A stretch of DNA of 64,000 bases from positions 21,852,603-21,916,602 of the forward strand of contig CM071579.1 in the NCBI GenBank assembly GCA_036426205.1, read 5' to 3'. The stretch is from Ascaphus truei (Eukaryota > Chordata > Amphibia > Anura > Ascaphidae). Positions 43,849 to 54,544 of the stretch are shown here, one piece after another. Within the stretch, counting starts at the first letter, position 1, and the number at the start of each line of letters is the position of its first letter. The notes beneath the pieces are model-generated. The model was not told the origin of the DNA. It searched no databases and saw nothing but the letters and a program-made list of their open reading frames with translations. The translations under genes were made by a program, and so were the position numbers.

Positions 43849-44640
43849 GGGACAAGCCTGTTATCAACAGATAGAGCTGTTGGGGTATCAACCAGGTAGT
43901 ATTTAATTCCACAACGTACATAGTGATGTATAGTTTAAAAAGTGACTTTATATTTAAAAGTAAATAGTTCTGCGTACATCAAAGTAAAAATATATAGGCA
44001 GTTGGTTAATAGGTTTACCACACCAGGCGACGACTGGAGGCGACACTCTTCACTTGATCTCAGTAAGTGGTGGGTCAGCAAACGTCTAGTCTGATAATCA
44101 CTCCACACGTGTGGAATCCAAGACTCTCCGTCTCAGGGTGGCATGTGGGTCAGTCCCAAGGTAAAAGTCCCGGAGCACAGAGCTCAAATCGGCATGTAGC
44201 AGCCTCCGTCAGTGTCCACACAGCTTGAGCGCCAGTCGCATACCGCTACTCCTCGTGGGGCGCCCGGTGATGATGTCACGAATCGACCATCCACTTCCGG
44301 GAGGCGCCTGCTGGAGCGCACAGCGTGCTGGCCGTGCAGGATACACGCAGCGACACAGGGTGTAATGCACGCAGTGTACAAATGTGGAAACAGCAGCACT
44401 GACTCTCAGATAAAAAACGGGGAACACACACAGAAAGTGTTCTAAAGGCACAGGGGTACAGAAATACGAGCAAAGACACCTTCCAACGTGTTTCGTAACA
44501 CCAGGTCACTTCTTCATGATCTACACTGGCTTCCTGTGACCTTCCTGTGGGGTTTTACCCTGGCTGATTGCACCATCAGTCCCCTTTACCCTACTATCAT
44601 TATTTAGTAGGAGGATTTCCATCTCTATTTATATGGTGAC
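43849..44640 (-). repeat. Hammerhead-like repeat joined to the CR1-like LINE
   Basis: On the minus strand AUGAAGA (44517 to 44511), A, GUGAC and GUUAC (stem II with wobble pairs), GAAAC (44494 to 44490), AC and GU-U give a hammerhead core with only C3 changed and a plausible GUU cleavage site. No stem I pairing was found. The rest (43860-44460) is a CpG-containing non-coding block that starts right at the 5' break of the LINE. Boundaries are uncertain. Confidence 0.5.
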
Positions 44641-45825
44641 TCTGGTGCTTTTGTTAATCAATTTAATTTCTTTTTAACATCGTTATATACACACTCGGTA
44701 ATATATGTTTTAAGTAATTCAATAAATTACTCTTAACTAGTGGTGTGCAATTAAGTGAATTTCCTTCGGCGTACAATCATTTTGTTCTCTTTATTTTTGC
44801 TGATTCACTTTTCAGTTCACAGTCTGCACCCACTTTATAATTATCGATTCGCATTTGCTATTCTACTCATTTATTATTTCAATTAGTATGATTCAGTGAT
44901 CACTCCCTAATCCCCCCCTTTTTTTGTCAGAGATTTTATATCACTGATATTATCAATCTCTACAATGGCGAACAGGCTGACAGCACAAAAATAAATTGCC
45001 TTAAGTAAAAAAAGAAAAAGGGGCCATAATTGCACATTTCTGGGATATCAGTTAAATGTGTTTCTCTTTTTCAATACCACTCTTCTCATTTGGATGGGAA
45101 GTGAAGTGCAGAGTAATATGCTGAATTAAGTGAAGGGCTAAATGAAGCAATTAATTCCATTCTCTCCAAGACAATAAGGGGACCCGACAGAATACAGAGT
45201 AGCAGCAGACTGACCTCTTCTGGGATTCGAAAGTGATAAGACTGGGAGTTAGAGAGGATTCAATACTGTGTTCCCTGCTCCTTTGAAGTAATACCCAGGG
45301 ACTCCGTGACACAAGATATCAGAAATATAGAGAGAGCTATTACCGCCTGTTAGTTATGCTTCTTAATCTCTTCAATGCCAGAAGAACCTAAAATGCTCTG
45401 TATTACACGGCATTGGCCTGCTCCAGTTTCGCAGTTTATTTTAGGGGTTTTGCAGAATTAATTATTTAGGCTCTGCCAGAGAGTATGCCTGGAAATGCAA
45501 ACATGTATCAAGCAGATTAGATCACTACCATTCAGCGCTTCATTCATTTATCATGCCATACTTCAGTGATCCCAATAAACGGGAGATTTTCTTCCCGTTG
45601 GATACACTGGGCACTTTGTATGCAGACAGAGTTAACGGCAGATTAGATCAGGCAGTTTTATTGATGTAATATTAGTGAAAATAAATGACGATGAGAAATG
45701 CAAAAATAAATACGGCCCATTAACCTGTGTGAAGAAATTGCAGAAAACAGCCGTGATATAATAATGCCCTTCTACTGTAAGTCATTTCTTAAAGAGATTA
45801 TTCACGAAAACAAAATGGGCCAAAT
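44641..45825. other. Unique sequence, best candidate for conserved non-coding DNA
   Basis: Between about 45020 and 45800 the sequence is AT-rich, of high complexity, with homeobox-type words (TTAATT, ATTAAT) and no repeat signatures. It is the longest such stretch in the window. This is a compositional impression only. Confidence 0.28.
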
Positions 45826-45955
45826 TTACTAAGCGGTGCTAGTCCATAAGACCCCTTGTGGTGTCAGATGACACCTTACAGCCCATTCAAGTCAAAGAGC
45901 CATAAGGTGTCTTCTGGCATCTGTAGGAATTTTATGGTAAATGTGGCTCACAAAT
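45826..45955. mobile_element. Short MITE with TTTACTAA-type ends
   Basis: TGGGCCAAATTTACTAAGC at the left and, inverted, 'gtgagccacatttacc' at the right. About 128 bp, non-coding, with the internal near-palindrome 'cataaggtgtcttctggc'. Related phrases occur at 34489 and 53126. Confidence 0.5.
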
Positions 45956-47324
45956 TCTGATTGCAAGATGTAGACCATTCCATAGATTGGCTCACACTAC
46001 ATACTTGTACATTACTAAATATTAAATAGTTCTAGTGTATGAATATTAACACATATGGAATTAGAGAGGAACATGTGCAAATTCTTTACAGCTCTATAGT
46101 GCGTAAAACTCTTTATTTGTTTCCCGTACGGTACATGTCTCAAGCACATACTGTAGGCATCCGTTACAATGCATACTGTATATTCCATATATGTACTGCT
46201 TGAAAATAAGTGTCCAGACATGTCCTTACCTGAAAAGCTATGAAACATATGTCACTGTATTACTTAAGTTATGTAACAAAAAATTAGCAGCCCTGTTCTC
46301 TCCTCCTGACTGTAAGGTTGTATGTGCTCTCCATGGTTCTGAACCAAAGAAGTGTTTGATCACTTGAAGCTTCGTCTTGCTCTTTTTCTTGTACAGGACA
46401 GTATGCTATGGTTGACAGTGCGATAAGCTCATCCTATCTCTAAATTACAATTTGATGCACAATTCTACAGCATCTGCTAAGATTACTCTTACTTTGAGAT
46501 ATGTCGTAAAAACAATTCTGTGCCACCCTTACTTTTTCCTTTTTCCCCTCTTCATTATATTCTCTGTTTTCATTTACCTTGGTTAAATTGTCCGTAGTAA
46601 ATATTGGATATACTGTATAACCAGTTCACCTAGTGAATCAGACAAATCATTTGACTTTTAGCCCATGCAATATTATTTTTCCAGCAATCTTTGATTGACA
46701 TAAAGCCGTGTAATTTGTTCTACCTAATTATCTGATGTAGTTCTCTTGTGTTCAACCCTAGCCTTGAACCTAGTCTCTTCTGCACAAAATCAAACCAATG
46801 AGTCTTGAGCCTATTCCCCTGGGAATATTAACTCATAGGTCAATGATATAAGGTTGACTGCATTTGATTGTAAAACTGAAGCCGTAAATGTAGCCATAAA
46901 CTTCTTTCCCCGTGACACTGAATTATTATTTTCACAGATGTACTTCGTTGTTTCCACTCATTCCACTGATCCCTTTCCACTCATTTTCCTACACAGCATG
47001 GAACTCTCGATGGTCCTAAAGACATTATCTGTCTTTAATGGTATAATTCAATTTCTTATTGAAGTACAACAAATACCCTTACAATGTTTACTACAAAGGT
47101 GCTATCACAGATTGTATTTTTTGTTTTCTGCGTGGTAGACGTGTCTTCACTGCAGTGTTTAAAAAGACTGACCATCATGGATTTCATAAAGGAGTTATTC
47201 CTGAGGCTTATTGACCTTCACTGTAATATTAGTTTATTTATCAGGGGGAAACATATACTCATCAGCAACAGATGGGTTAATATATAATGCAAATAGAGGG
47301 GGTGGGAGTGGTAGCTCTTTATGA
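45956..47324. other. No recognisable feature
   Basis: Unique AT-rich sequence with a few short open frames and no domain. Confidence 0.35.
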
Positions 47325-47550
47325 ATGTCCTTAGCTTACCAAGGCAATGTAAAGGTGGTTTATGACAAAATATACCTTTTTGCACATCTATATAATATTG
47401 CTGAAAATGCAGTTGATCAAGAAAAGAGGCTCAATAGTGTTTTGGGAAGAGGTCAGATATACCATGCTATTTCAGTTGTTTTTTTTTTCCAGAACAATAT
47501 GGTACAAGACATGTTTTTTATTATAATCTCAGTTATTTACTTTTTCCCAG

Positions 47551-47616
47551 GGGCTGATGCTCACCTCAGAATTCAGAACCTTACAGGATGTAGAAGATCT
47601 AAACGAACCCCTATAG
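47551..47616 (+). other. Exon-like 66-bp segment
   Basis: A pyrimidine-rich stretch and AG (TTTTTCCCAG, 47541-47550) precede the segment, and G/GTAAGG follows it at 47616-47622. Both splice consensus sites are good. 66 bp is a multiple of three. One frame is open through both sides and lies inside the 146-codon frame 47325-47765 (ADAHLRIQNLTGCRRSKRTP). The other likely frame reads LMLTSEFRTLQDVEDLNEPL and ends in TAG at the donor. I recognise neither peptide. It may be a chance arrangement or a small internal exon of a large-intron gene. Confidence 0.2.
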
Positions 47617-47765
47617 GTAAGGTACAACACTTTCTTCGAAACATTCAGAGAAGACTTCAAGTGTTCTATGCCATTGTCTATGATATGATTGTGCACTTAA
47701 TTATTTCTTCTCAAGAACACACACATCTCTGGAGGGAGACAACGCAGCTTTATCCATTAAAATAA

Positions 47766-47951
47766 ACACACCATTAAGTAATCGGTCTTTAACCTTAGGT
47801 AATCTATTGGGTGTCATTTGTTGGGGACCTTATCATGCACAGACGTGCAAGGTTGGCACAAACAGCAAAGAAAAGTTTGTTACAAAATAGCTTGTGAGTA
47901 CGAGCAAGGCTTTGTGTTAACATATTTATGGTATATGAATGATGGTGTCCA
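47766..47951. other. No recognisable feature
   Basis: Short unassigned interval. Confidence 0.35.
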
Positions 47952-48349
47952 GTGGGAAGTAGAGATGGGCGAATCCACCCAAATCCGTTTCCCGGATTGT
48001 CGCTGATGTAACCCCCCAAAATCCGTTTCGCCGTGTAAAATCCACAAATTTGAGCACTCTCAATCCGCGTGGATTCATCAAAAACAGCCATTGGATACAA
48101 CCCGTGGATGGATTTGTAGAATCCAATTTGAGGATCCAGCAATCCGTTGGCGGACTCTTTACAATTCCACAAACCCGTCCACGGTCGTGGAATCCGCGGA
48201 GTGTAGTGGTAATAATAATAAAAAGTCAGCAAGACGCAAATTGCCCTTTTTCAGATTGATCCGCTGAAATCCGCGGTACCAAAGGAACCGGTCAATCCAC
48301 TGTGGATCCGAATCCGCCAAAAAATGTTTTGCCCATCTTTAGTGGTAAA
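47952..48349 (+). mobile_element. hAT-like MITE, family A
   Basis: The element spans 47960-48341 (382 bp). The left end is TAGAGATGGGCGAATCC and the right end ATGTTTTGCCCATCTTTA. The 8-bp flanks GTGGGAAG and GTGGTAAA agree at 6 of 8 positions. The interior shares 'ggattcatcaaaaacagcca' and the AATAATAATAA spacer with the copies at 4463 and 58187. Confidence 0.82.
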
Positions 48350-48842
48350 GTGCAGATCTTTAAAGTGGGGAATCTTATTAAAGAACCAGTTACTAGTTCA
48401 TGAGTAAATCATGGCATCACAAAATAGTAACCTCATTGTGCCTGTAAATTCTGTGTAATGTTATTATAAAGTTATTATTATCATACACTGAATGTATTAG
48501 CAGTGACTTGTAATAAATGGGACAGTGCCATGATTCATACTGTATAAATATATTGAGGTGGGATTTTTGTGTGTGCAGTATTTGACAAACTAGCATTTTA
48601 TTGGTACACATTATTTTAAACTTCATTTGATACTAAGATATCAACTTAAGGGGACTACAATGATTTGCATTCTATGGACACTTATAAAATATTCATATTG
48701 CAGTATCCTGTAATGTGCTGTGAAGACATCTTCCCCTTGCATGGGATTTAACTCTTCCCAAGCAAGGGGAAGGCGGTGTTTCAGCATATTGAATGGGGTT
48801 CTATACAACCATTCAGTAGTTGAAGTGAGTTGGGTCGTGATT
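48350..48842. other. No recognisable feature
   Basis: Unique AT-rich sequence. Confidence 0.35.
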
Positions 48843-49112
48843 ATTGTGGCCGTGCTCGCGCGCGACCGAGCCCGTGACGTCACGCGCGCAAAACATGAAC
48901 TAGGCTGGAGGAGATCAGGAGGCGAGGCCGTGATGTCGCATGAGCGGTTCGCCCTCATTGGCTGACCCGCTCACGTGACGCGACCGTTGCGCTGCAAGAA
49001 CAAATCCAACTGCGCGCATACTATGTGAGCTTTCATTGCTCTACATTCATTTGTTCTGGCGTCGCATGGCATCGCGCGCATGCGTGCTGTCACTGTTATC
49101 GCGGCCTTAGAA
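48843..49112 (-). mobile_element. CpG-rich MITE
   Basis: The left end GTGGCCGTGCTCGCGCGCGA and the inverted right end AAGGCCGCGATAACAGTG share GGCCG and GCGCG. The interior contains CRE (TGACGTCA), CCAAT (ATTGGC) and CACGTGAC words, so it could be mistaken for a promoter. Related to the block at 9343. A 3-bp TAA/TTA target site is possible but not proven. Confidence 0.55.
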
Positions 49113-49212
49113 ATGGGGAAACCAGGTTGGACAGTAGAGTAAATCAGACCCAGGGTCAATGGAAGTTAAAAAAGAGACAAGTCACAGCAATGATTGAATA
49201 ATTCCCTTCTCG
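49113..49212. other. Short unassigned spacer
   Basis: Unique sequence between the MITE and the minisatellite. Confidence 0.35.
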
Positions 49213-49480
49213 TTATTCAGTGTCCTGTATCTCCCCTATGTCTCCCATATATTCTCCCTGTATCTCCCCTATATCTCCCATGTATTCCCCCTGTATCTCC
49301 CCTATATCTCCCATGTATTCCCCTGTATCTCCTCTATATCTCCCATGTATTCCCCTATATCTCCCATGTATTCCCCCTGTCTCCCATGTATCCCCCTGTA
49401 TCTCCCCTATATCTCCCATGTATCCCCGTGTCTCTCCGCTATGTCTCCCTTGTATCCCCCTGTATCCCTCCTGTTTATCC
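49213..49480. repeat. 33-bp minisatellite made of 11-bp-like subunits
   Basis: The unit 'ctgtatctcccctatatctc' plus 'ccatgtattcccc' (33 bp) recurs about eight times with drop-out of individual 11-bp subunits (TATCTCCCCTA, TATCTCCCATG, TATTCCCCCTG). Overlapping open frames on both strands (Ser-Pro-Ile-Tyr or Gly-Asp-Ile-Gly periodic peptides) are by-products. Confidence 0.88.
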
Positions 49481-49566
49481 CCGGTGCTCACTGAATATTC
49501 ACGTTTGCTCGGAAGTGGACTTCAGTCAGACCATGTTTTGTGGATAACCAAACATCCATACATTAT

Positions 49567-50033
49567 TTAAGTAATAATCCCCTCAGAACAGGGCATTACT
49601 GGCTAATAATGCCCTGACTGGAAGAGTTGAAGGCCGAGGATAATGCCCTGTTCTGAGGGGATTATTACTGTTATAGGCTAAATTTATGTTTTTTTAAATA
49701 TTTATTTACCTTTTTCCTAAAAAAGATAGACACTTGTAGTCATATTGATTTTTATCAGCAACAACATCTACATTCTTTTGCTTTTACTGCCTGTGTTTAT
49801 TAAAATGAAATTGTATAATGTTGACGTTCATGCTGATAAAGATCAATATGACTACAAGTGTCTAACTTTTTTATGGAAAATGTAGAAAAAAAAGCCTACA
49901 TTTAGCCGATAATAGTAATAATCCCCGAAGAATGCTCTGCCTGGGTTAGCTCGGCTTCGCCTCGGGCCTTCAACTCTTCCAGCCAGGGCATTATTGACCA
50001 GTAATGCTCTGTTTTTTGGGGATTATTACTTAA
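49567..50033. mobile_element. TTAA-flanked element made of palindromes
   Basis: The element spans 49571-50029 and is flanked by TTAA on both sides (49567-49570, 50030-50033). The ends are GTAATAATCCCC and its exact inverse GGGGATTATTAC. Each end is itself a long hairpin. On the left, 49571-49602 pairs with 49640-49670 through CCCTCAGAACAGGGC. The right end repeats this more loosely. Between them, TAGACACTTGTAGTCATATT (49727-49746) is mirrored by 49842-49862. TTAA duplication points to piggyBac or Kolobok. No transposase. Confidence 0.8.
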
Positions 50034-50459
50034 ATATAAGTATATACAGTACATGTCTCCTTAGTAAATTGTGTTATTCCTAAATCTGGCCTGGCATGGG
50101 TTCTGTGAGGACAGATTGAGAAACACTGAATTAAGATTATTAAAGAAGTCAATAGCAGTTAATGCCGGATTGTGTGTATTGACCCTCAATGGACCTCAAT
50201 GAATATCCCCCTATGTTTAGTTTTTGTGCCTTTTATGAAAGCCAAAAATGTTTTGCCATCAACTTTAGGAACTGAATTCAAATGTATTTTCACGTTTTAA
50301 AGCTCGCACAATCAGAAAATCATGTTTAATGGGTCTCCTCTGGGTGACTGGTGCCCTTTTTACCCACATCTGACACCTACTGTATAAGGGTATTTAATTT
50401 ATTTGTTAAAGTGAGACTTGTGAGGGGTTTGATGTTCTTTGGCTGCTCCTTTTTGCCTG
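50034..50459. other. No recognisable feature
   Basis: Unique AT-rich sequence. Confidence 0.35.
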
Positions 50460-50790
50460 ATGTCACTATGTGATGTCACTGTGTGATAAGTGAAGGTGAA
50501 AAAAACGGCGCTAACTCTATTAGTGTACACTTGTGTTATACAGTGAATTATAAGTGTAATCAATTGATTAATGGATAATGGTGACGTGATAAAACAACGT
50601 GCAAACAATATTAAGTTCAAACCCCCTGCTCAGACCCAGCTGGTGGGGACTGGTTCCACTAGTCCCACAAATCATCACTCTCCAGTTGCATTCCAGGGGA
50701 ATGCAACTGGGGAATGTCACTGTGTGATGTCACAGTGTGTTGTCACTGTGTGATGTCACTGTGTGATGTCGCTGTGGGATCGGTGAGCGC
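50460..50790. repeat. TGTCACTGTGTGA array interrupted by an insertion
   Basis: GATGTCACTATGTGATGTCA units at 50458-50489 stop abruptly. About 220 bp of unrelated sequence follow ('ggcgctaactctattagtgt' and on), and the array resumes at about 50716-50775 (TGTCACTGTGTGATGTCAC units). The simplest reading is an insertion into an existing minisatellite. The inserted part ends in the hairpin listed next. Confidence 0.65.
50682..50710. repeat. Perfect 13-bp hairpin
   Basis: CCAGTTGCATTCC, a 3-nt loop AGG and GGAATGCAACTGG. It lies at the right edge of the insertion in the TGTCACTGTGTGA array and may be its subterminal hairpin. Confidence 0.85.
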
Positions 50791-52159
50791 TTGTACAGCT
50801 GGAGACTCCCCCTCCCCATCTCCCCTTATCTTTATTGGCTCTCTGATAAGGACAGGTGGGATAAAGTGGAAGAAAACACTTGATTGACAAAAACTTCCCC
50901 AGTATGTATTTGTTTGTGTTCCCAGGAAGTGATACAGTGAGAGTTCGCTCTCGTTTTCATGTATGTCCAGAGTTCTGACAATACACGGTTACATGAAATG
51001 AACAGAGGTTATACAGTCAATTCACAGACATTTCTTTCAGAGGCCCCTAAGAAATTAAACTGGCGGACTATGTGGGATTGGACCTTTAAACAATGTGCAC
51101 TTTGCCGTGGTACATAGACCCCTAGTATAGATGCTGTGAAGCTATCTTCTCCATGTTGGCGATGAGTTCAGCCCATTCAAATGTACAAGAGTATATTATG
51201 TTGCATTCTGGGGAAGATGCCTTCAAAGCATATTAAAAGACTCAATGTATTACTTGGAGAGCACCATATTAGAGCTCACTGTACAGCAATCTGCTCCTTC
51301 TGAAGTGAATGTGTTAATAATACACACCTTTATGATTGGTAGCTTTGCGTGTTTCTCTGCATCCTTCACTAAGACCCTGCATTAGCCATCTCTCTGACAC
51401 TTCTATACACATCTCAATGTTACACCTCCCACAGTTATCATTATTGATACAGTACTTGACTGTTTGGGTTTGATTACTTCTTTCTCCCAAGCTTAGCTTT
51501 GCTGAATAAATCATCATAAGCAGATGCCGGCCTCTGCATACCAATATCCTCTCTTCACTGGATCAGATAAGCCTACACACGGTAATAAAATACACAACGT
51601 CAAGCACAAGACATGTTATAAGTGTGGGCTATGTATAATTATCCAAATGCTCTGAGTGCATCATGAGAAGCAAACTAGCTACGGCAGCAACATCCACCCA
51701 GATTAGGTGTTCCCAGTTACCCCTGTGTGCCAGTAAAGTATTGTTGTGGTGCTCTGTATGGTACGATTTATTGTTACCTTCGGGTTAAATAAACACCGGT
51801 TTATTAAACCCATGTGTTCTGTCTTGTGATTCTACAATCCCTGGAAATTCGGTAAACCCGTGAAATGCACCATGTTGCTTTTTGCAATTTTATAATCTTT
51901 GTAGGATGATCCCAAGGGCTCCATGCCAGCTTAAGCAACACACCCCTTTCCCAAAATGTACCCATCTCCAATTTGTCAATATTGTGGAAAATTCTACTCC
52001 CATGTCACAATTGATATATTATGCAGTACAAGTGTGACTTTTTGGTTAGCAAGTACTACATCAAGTCGCAATTAGGGGGCAAGCAAGACTTATTAACGGA
52101 CGTCATTATACGCTAAAGCCGTAGCATGCGCTACCCTGTGCCCGATCCAATAAAAAGCT
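50791..52159. other. No recognisable feature
   Basis: Unique AT-rich sequence. Short open frames only. Confidence 0.35.
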
Positions 52160-52318
52160 GTGTGTGCGGTGCACGCGCATAGTAAGTGAAACTTCTTTGA
52201 CTTTTGTCACAGAAATTGTATTTGTGTTGGTGATGTTTTAATTAAAAATCAAAATACAATTTCAGTGACAAAACGCAAATAAATTTGACTTAGAATGCGC
52301 GTGCTCGGCACACATCCC
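52160..52318. mobile_element. Fold-back MITE
   Basis: GCACGCGCAT (52171) with 'acttctttgacttttgtcac' and 'agaaattgtatttgtg' are mirrored by 'aatacaatttcagtgacaaa' and ATGCGCGTGC (ending near 52304). The arms are about 55 bp around an AT-rich 25-bp centre. No target duplication determined. Confidence 0.6.
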
Positions 52319-52479
52319 CTGTATTAGAGTGACCATATCCAGCGAATTTTGGACTCCCTGCTGCAGTTTGGACATGCCTGGGGGTGATAATATATCATAA
52401 ATTGCTTTATATTCATTTTAACCTTGTGAGTGTTTTTAATCCCTCCATCCACCCTTCCCCATTATTAAATGTTACAGTG
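52319..52479. other. No recognisable feature
   Basis: Short unassigned interval. Confidence 0.35.
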
Positions 52480-52800
52480 TTGCACTATGGGGCGTGCGCT
52501 CTCTGTTTTTTCTATAGATTCTGCTGTGGAGCTGGTTACTCCATGTGAGAGCTGCCGTGGACCCCTGGGATCTGTACATTTGTTCTGGTGCTATTTGTCA
52601 GGACTCTACACAGGTTTGGGACATTGGACTTTTTATATTTCATATGTTATCTTGTGTTAACCACATGATTGGTCTAGTATAATGCTGCTTGCTGTACACT
52701 ATTAATTGTTTTATTATTTTTAGTTTAACTATTCACATTTATTGTCATATATTGGTACACTAATATTCACCTTTTGGCGCTACTTTTTTCTTTTTTATAT
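52480..52800 (+). repeat. Second copy of the fold-back tail seen at 17590-17940
   Basis: Begins 'cactatggggcgtgcgctct', continues with 'gagagctgccgtggacccc', and ends TTGGCGCTACTTTTTTC before a short TA tract. The same order and words occur at 17593-17928. Only the tail, not the inverted arm, is present here. Confidence 0.6.
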
Positions 52801-53130
52801 ATATATTTTTGTACAGACTTTCGCTGACTGGGGAAATATGTATAAGTGTAAATATGTACTCCTGTAAACCGACGGAACTAAAAATCTGCCTTTCCATCCC
52901 ACAGAAATCCCCGGACAGAGGATCGCCGCGTTCTCAAACGTAACATATTTTCTCTCTTGCTTTTTATTTGTTTATTTATTTATTTTGCTTACAAAATTCC
53001 TCAATGGCCGGCAAAAAATAAATAAAATTCAAATGTTAAATGACCTTTCAAAGGGATTTGTCACTGTCTTTGAACCGGGTGAAACCTTCTTCAAATTCCA
53101 GTGTCAAATTTCCGTGTAACAGTCGGCCAT
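52801..53130. other. No recognisable feature
   Basis: Unassigned AT-rich sequence, ending in a 'ggccatatttactaaatggt' phrase shared with the MITE at 45826. Confidence 0.35.
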
Positions 53131-53194
53131 ATTTACTAAATGGTGCTATTCCAGCACTGGAAGACATGTTACTCTCTATTCAAGTGAACGTGCC

Positions 53195-53345
53195 GTAAAC
53201 AATACCCCCCCTGCTCCACAATACATATACACACACACAGACAATACCCCCTGCCCTGCTCCACAATACATGTACACACACACAGACAATACCCCTTGCC
53301 CTGCAATAAACACACACCACCTCCACAGTAACCCCCCTGCATCAG
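53195..53345. repeat. CACACAGACAATACCCC tandem repeat
   Basis: Three to four units of about 50 bp, each with 'ctgctccacaatacat', a CA run and AGACAATACCCC. The minus-strand frame across it (53176-53364) is repeat-derived. Confidence 0.75.
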
Positions 53346-53385
53346 ATAAGACTCCCTGCCCCACTATAGTCCCACACTTTTAGTT

Positions 53386-53836
53386 AATTGGTTAACTGAG
53401 GCTACTTGAAGGTTTCATACGGGATAATATTCAGGAATACCTCATGAAAAACAAGATTATTAGTAATAGTCAGCATGGATTTATGAAGAATAGGTCGTGC
53501 CAAACTAACCGTATTCGTATTTTTGGGGGAGTTAAGGAATGTAGACCAGGATAATGCAGTTGATGTGATCTACTTAGATTTTGCAAAGGCTTTTAATACT
53601 GTTCCACAAAAGAGGTTTGTGTACAAAATAAAGCAAAATAGTTGAACCTGGATTGAAAACTGGTTGAAGGATAGAAAACAGAGGGTTGTCATAAATGGAA
53701 CTTTTTCAGGTTGCGCTAAAGTTGTGAGTGGAGTACCTCAGGGATCGCTTCTGGGAACCCTACTTCTTAACTTGTTTATAATTGACCTTGAGGTTTGCAT
53801 AGAGAGCAAAGTCTCCATCTTTGCTGATGACACTAA
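53386..53836 (+). mobile_element. CR1-like LINE, 5' part of a split copy
   Basis: The plus-strand sequence encodes the reverse-transcriptase palm region: a gene-internal start 'RLLEGF', then ISNSQHGFMK-like, 'VDVIYLDFAKAFNTVPQ' (motif A), 'DRKQRVVINGTFSG', VSGVPQGSLLGTLLLNLF (motif B), and FADDTK, where the copy is interrupted at the third residue after the catalytic FADD box. Frameshifts and stops occur near 53520 and 53641. Homologous over its whole length to the minus-strand copy at 42555-43848. Confidence 0.86.
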
Positions 53837-54084
53837 GGGGCCTATTCTATAAGCCTTCATAAAAAAAATTGCTGGGTGGTAACACCGCCAATTTTTGGAG
53901 CGTTGCTATCACGGTAATCAGAAAGCCTCAATTACGTGTGATAGCAAAATTCCCAAAATGGGCGAGTAGCTGGCGACCTGATGATCGCCTCTCTCAAAAG
54001 GGCTCACCCAGCGATTTATTTCAGCTGCAGAGAGAGCTGCACCGAGAGAGCCGCCTCTCCCGGCGCATATCTCACCAGCGATCG

Positions 54085-54400
54085 CAGGCTTTTAATAAAA
54101 CATTTAATACTAGTGTACGTGAGCAAGTGGTCTCCGGAGCAGAATCACAGTGATTTCAGGTCTGGGGAGCCCCTGCTTCCTGAGATACAGGCCCTGTTAT
54201 GGGGTGCCAGGATGTCCTATGCATTTAATTGTCTCACGTCACGTGACTGTGGGAATAAAATGCATTGGAGATACCGGCACCCAATAACGGTGCCTGTATC
54301 TCGGGAAGCAGGGGGTCCCCAGACCTCAAATCTACGCGGTTCTGCTCTGGAGACCCCCTGCTCACATACACTAGTATTAAAAAAAATATTAAAACAGCTT
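54085..54400. repeat. Fold-back section inside the Harbinger-like element
   Basis: 'aatactagtgtacgtgagca' (54108 onward), GGTCTCCGGAGCAGAATC and CCTGAGATACAGG on the left are mirrored by the 54250-54395 side: GATTCTGCTCTGG-like, 'ctgctcacatacactagtat'. The centre is CACGTCACGTGACTGTGGG. It may be a separate MITE nested in the element. Confidence 0.65.
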
Positions 54401-54510
54401 CATTTCGTTAGCGGCTAGCTGGTTTATTGTGGGTGTGGGTGAAAGTGGTATTTGGCCATTGGTGGGTGTTTAGGCCTTGCGGGGGGGTTGCTGGTGGAGT
54501 TAATCCCATT

Positions 54511-54544
54511 CATTACCTTAGTGGTTAATACCACTAAGGTAATG
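54511..54544. repeat. Perfect 14-bp hairpin
   Basis: CATTACCTTAGTGG, 6-nt loop TTAATA, CCACTAAGGTAATG. A related but imperfect arrangement ('cattgccttaacggtcagcc', 'gctaaggtaatg') follows at 54658-54690. It lies inside the Harbinger-like element. Confidence 0.88.

Noticed and set aside
48843..49112. CpG-island promoter (CRE, CCAAT, CACGTG words)
   Set aside because: Has inverted termini and a relative at 9343, so it is better explained as a CpG-rich MITE.
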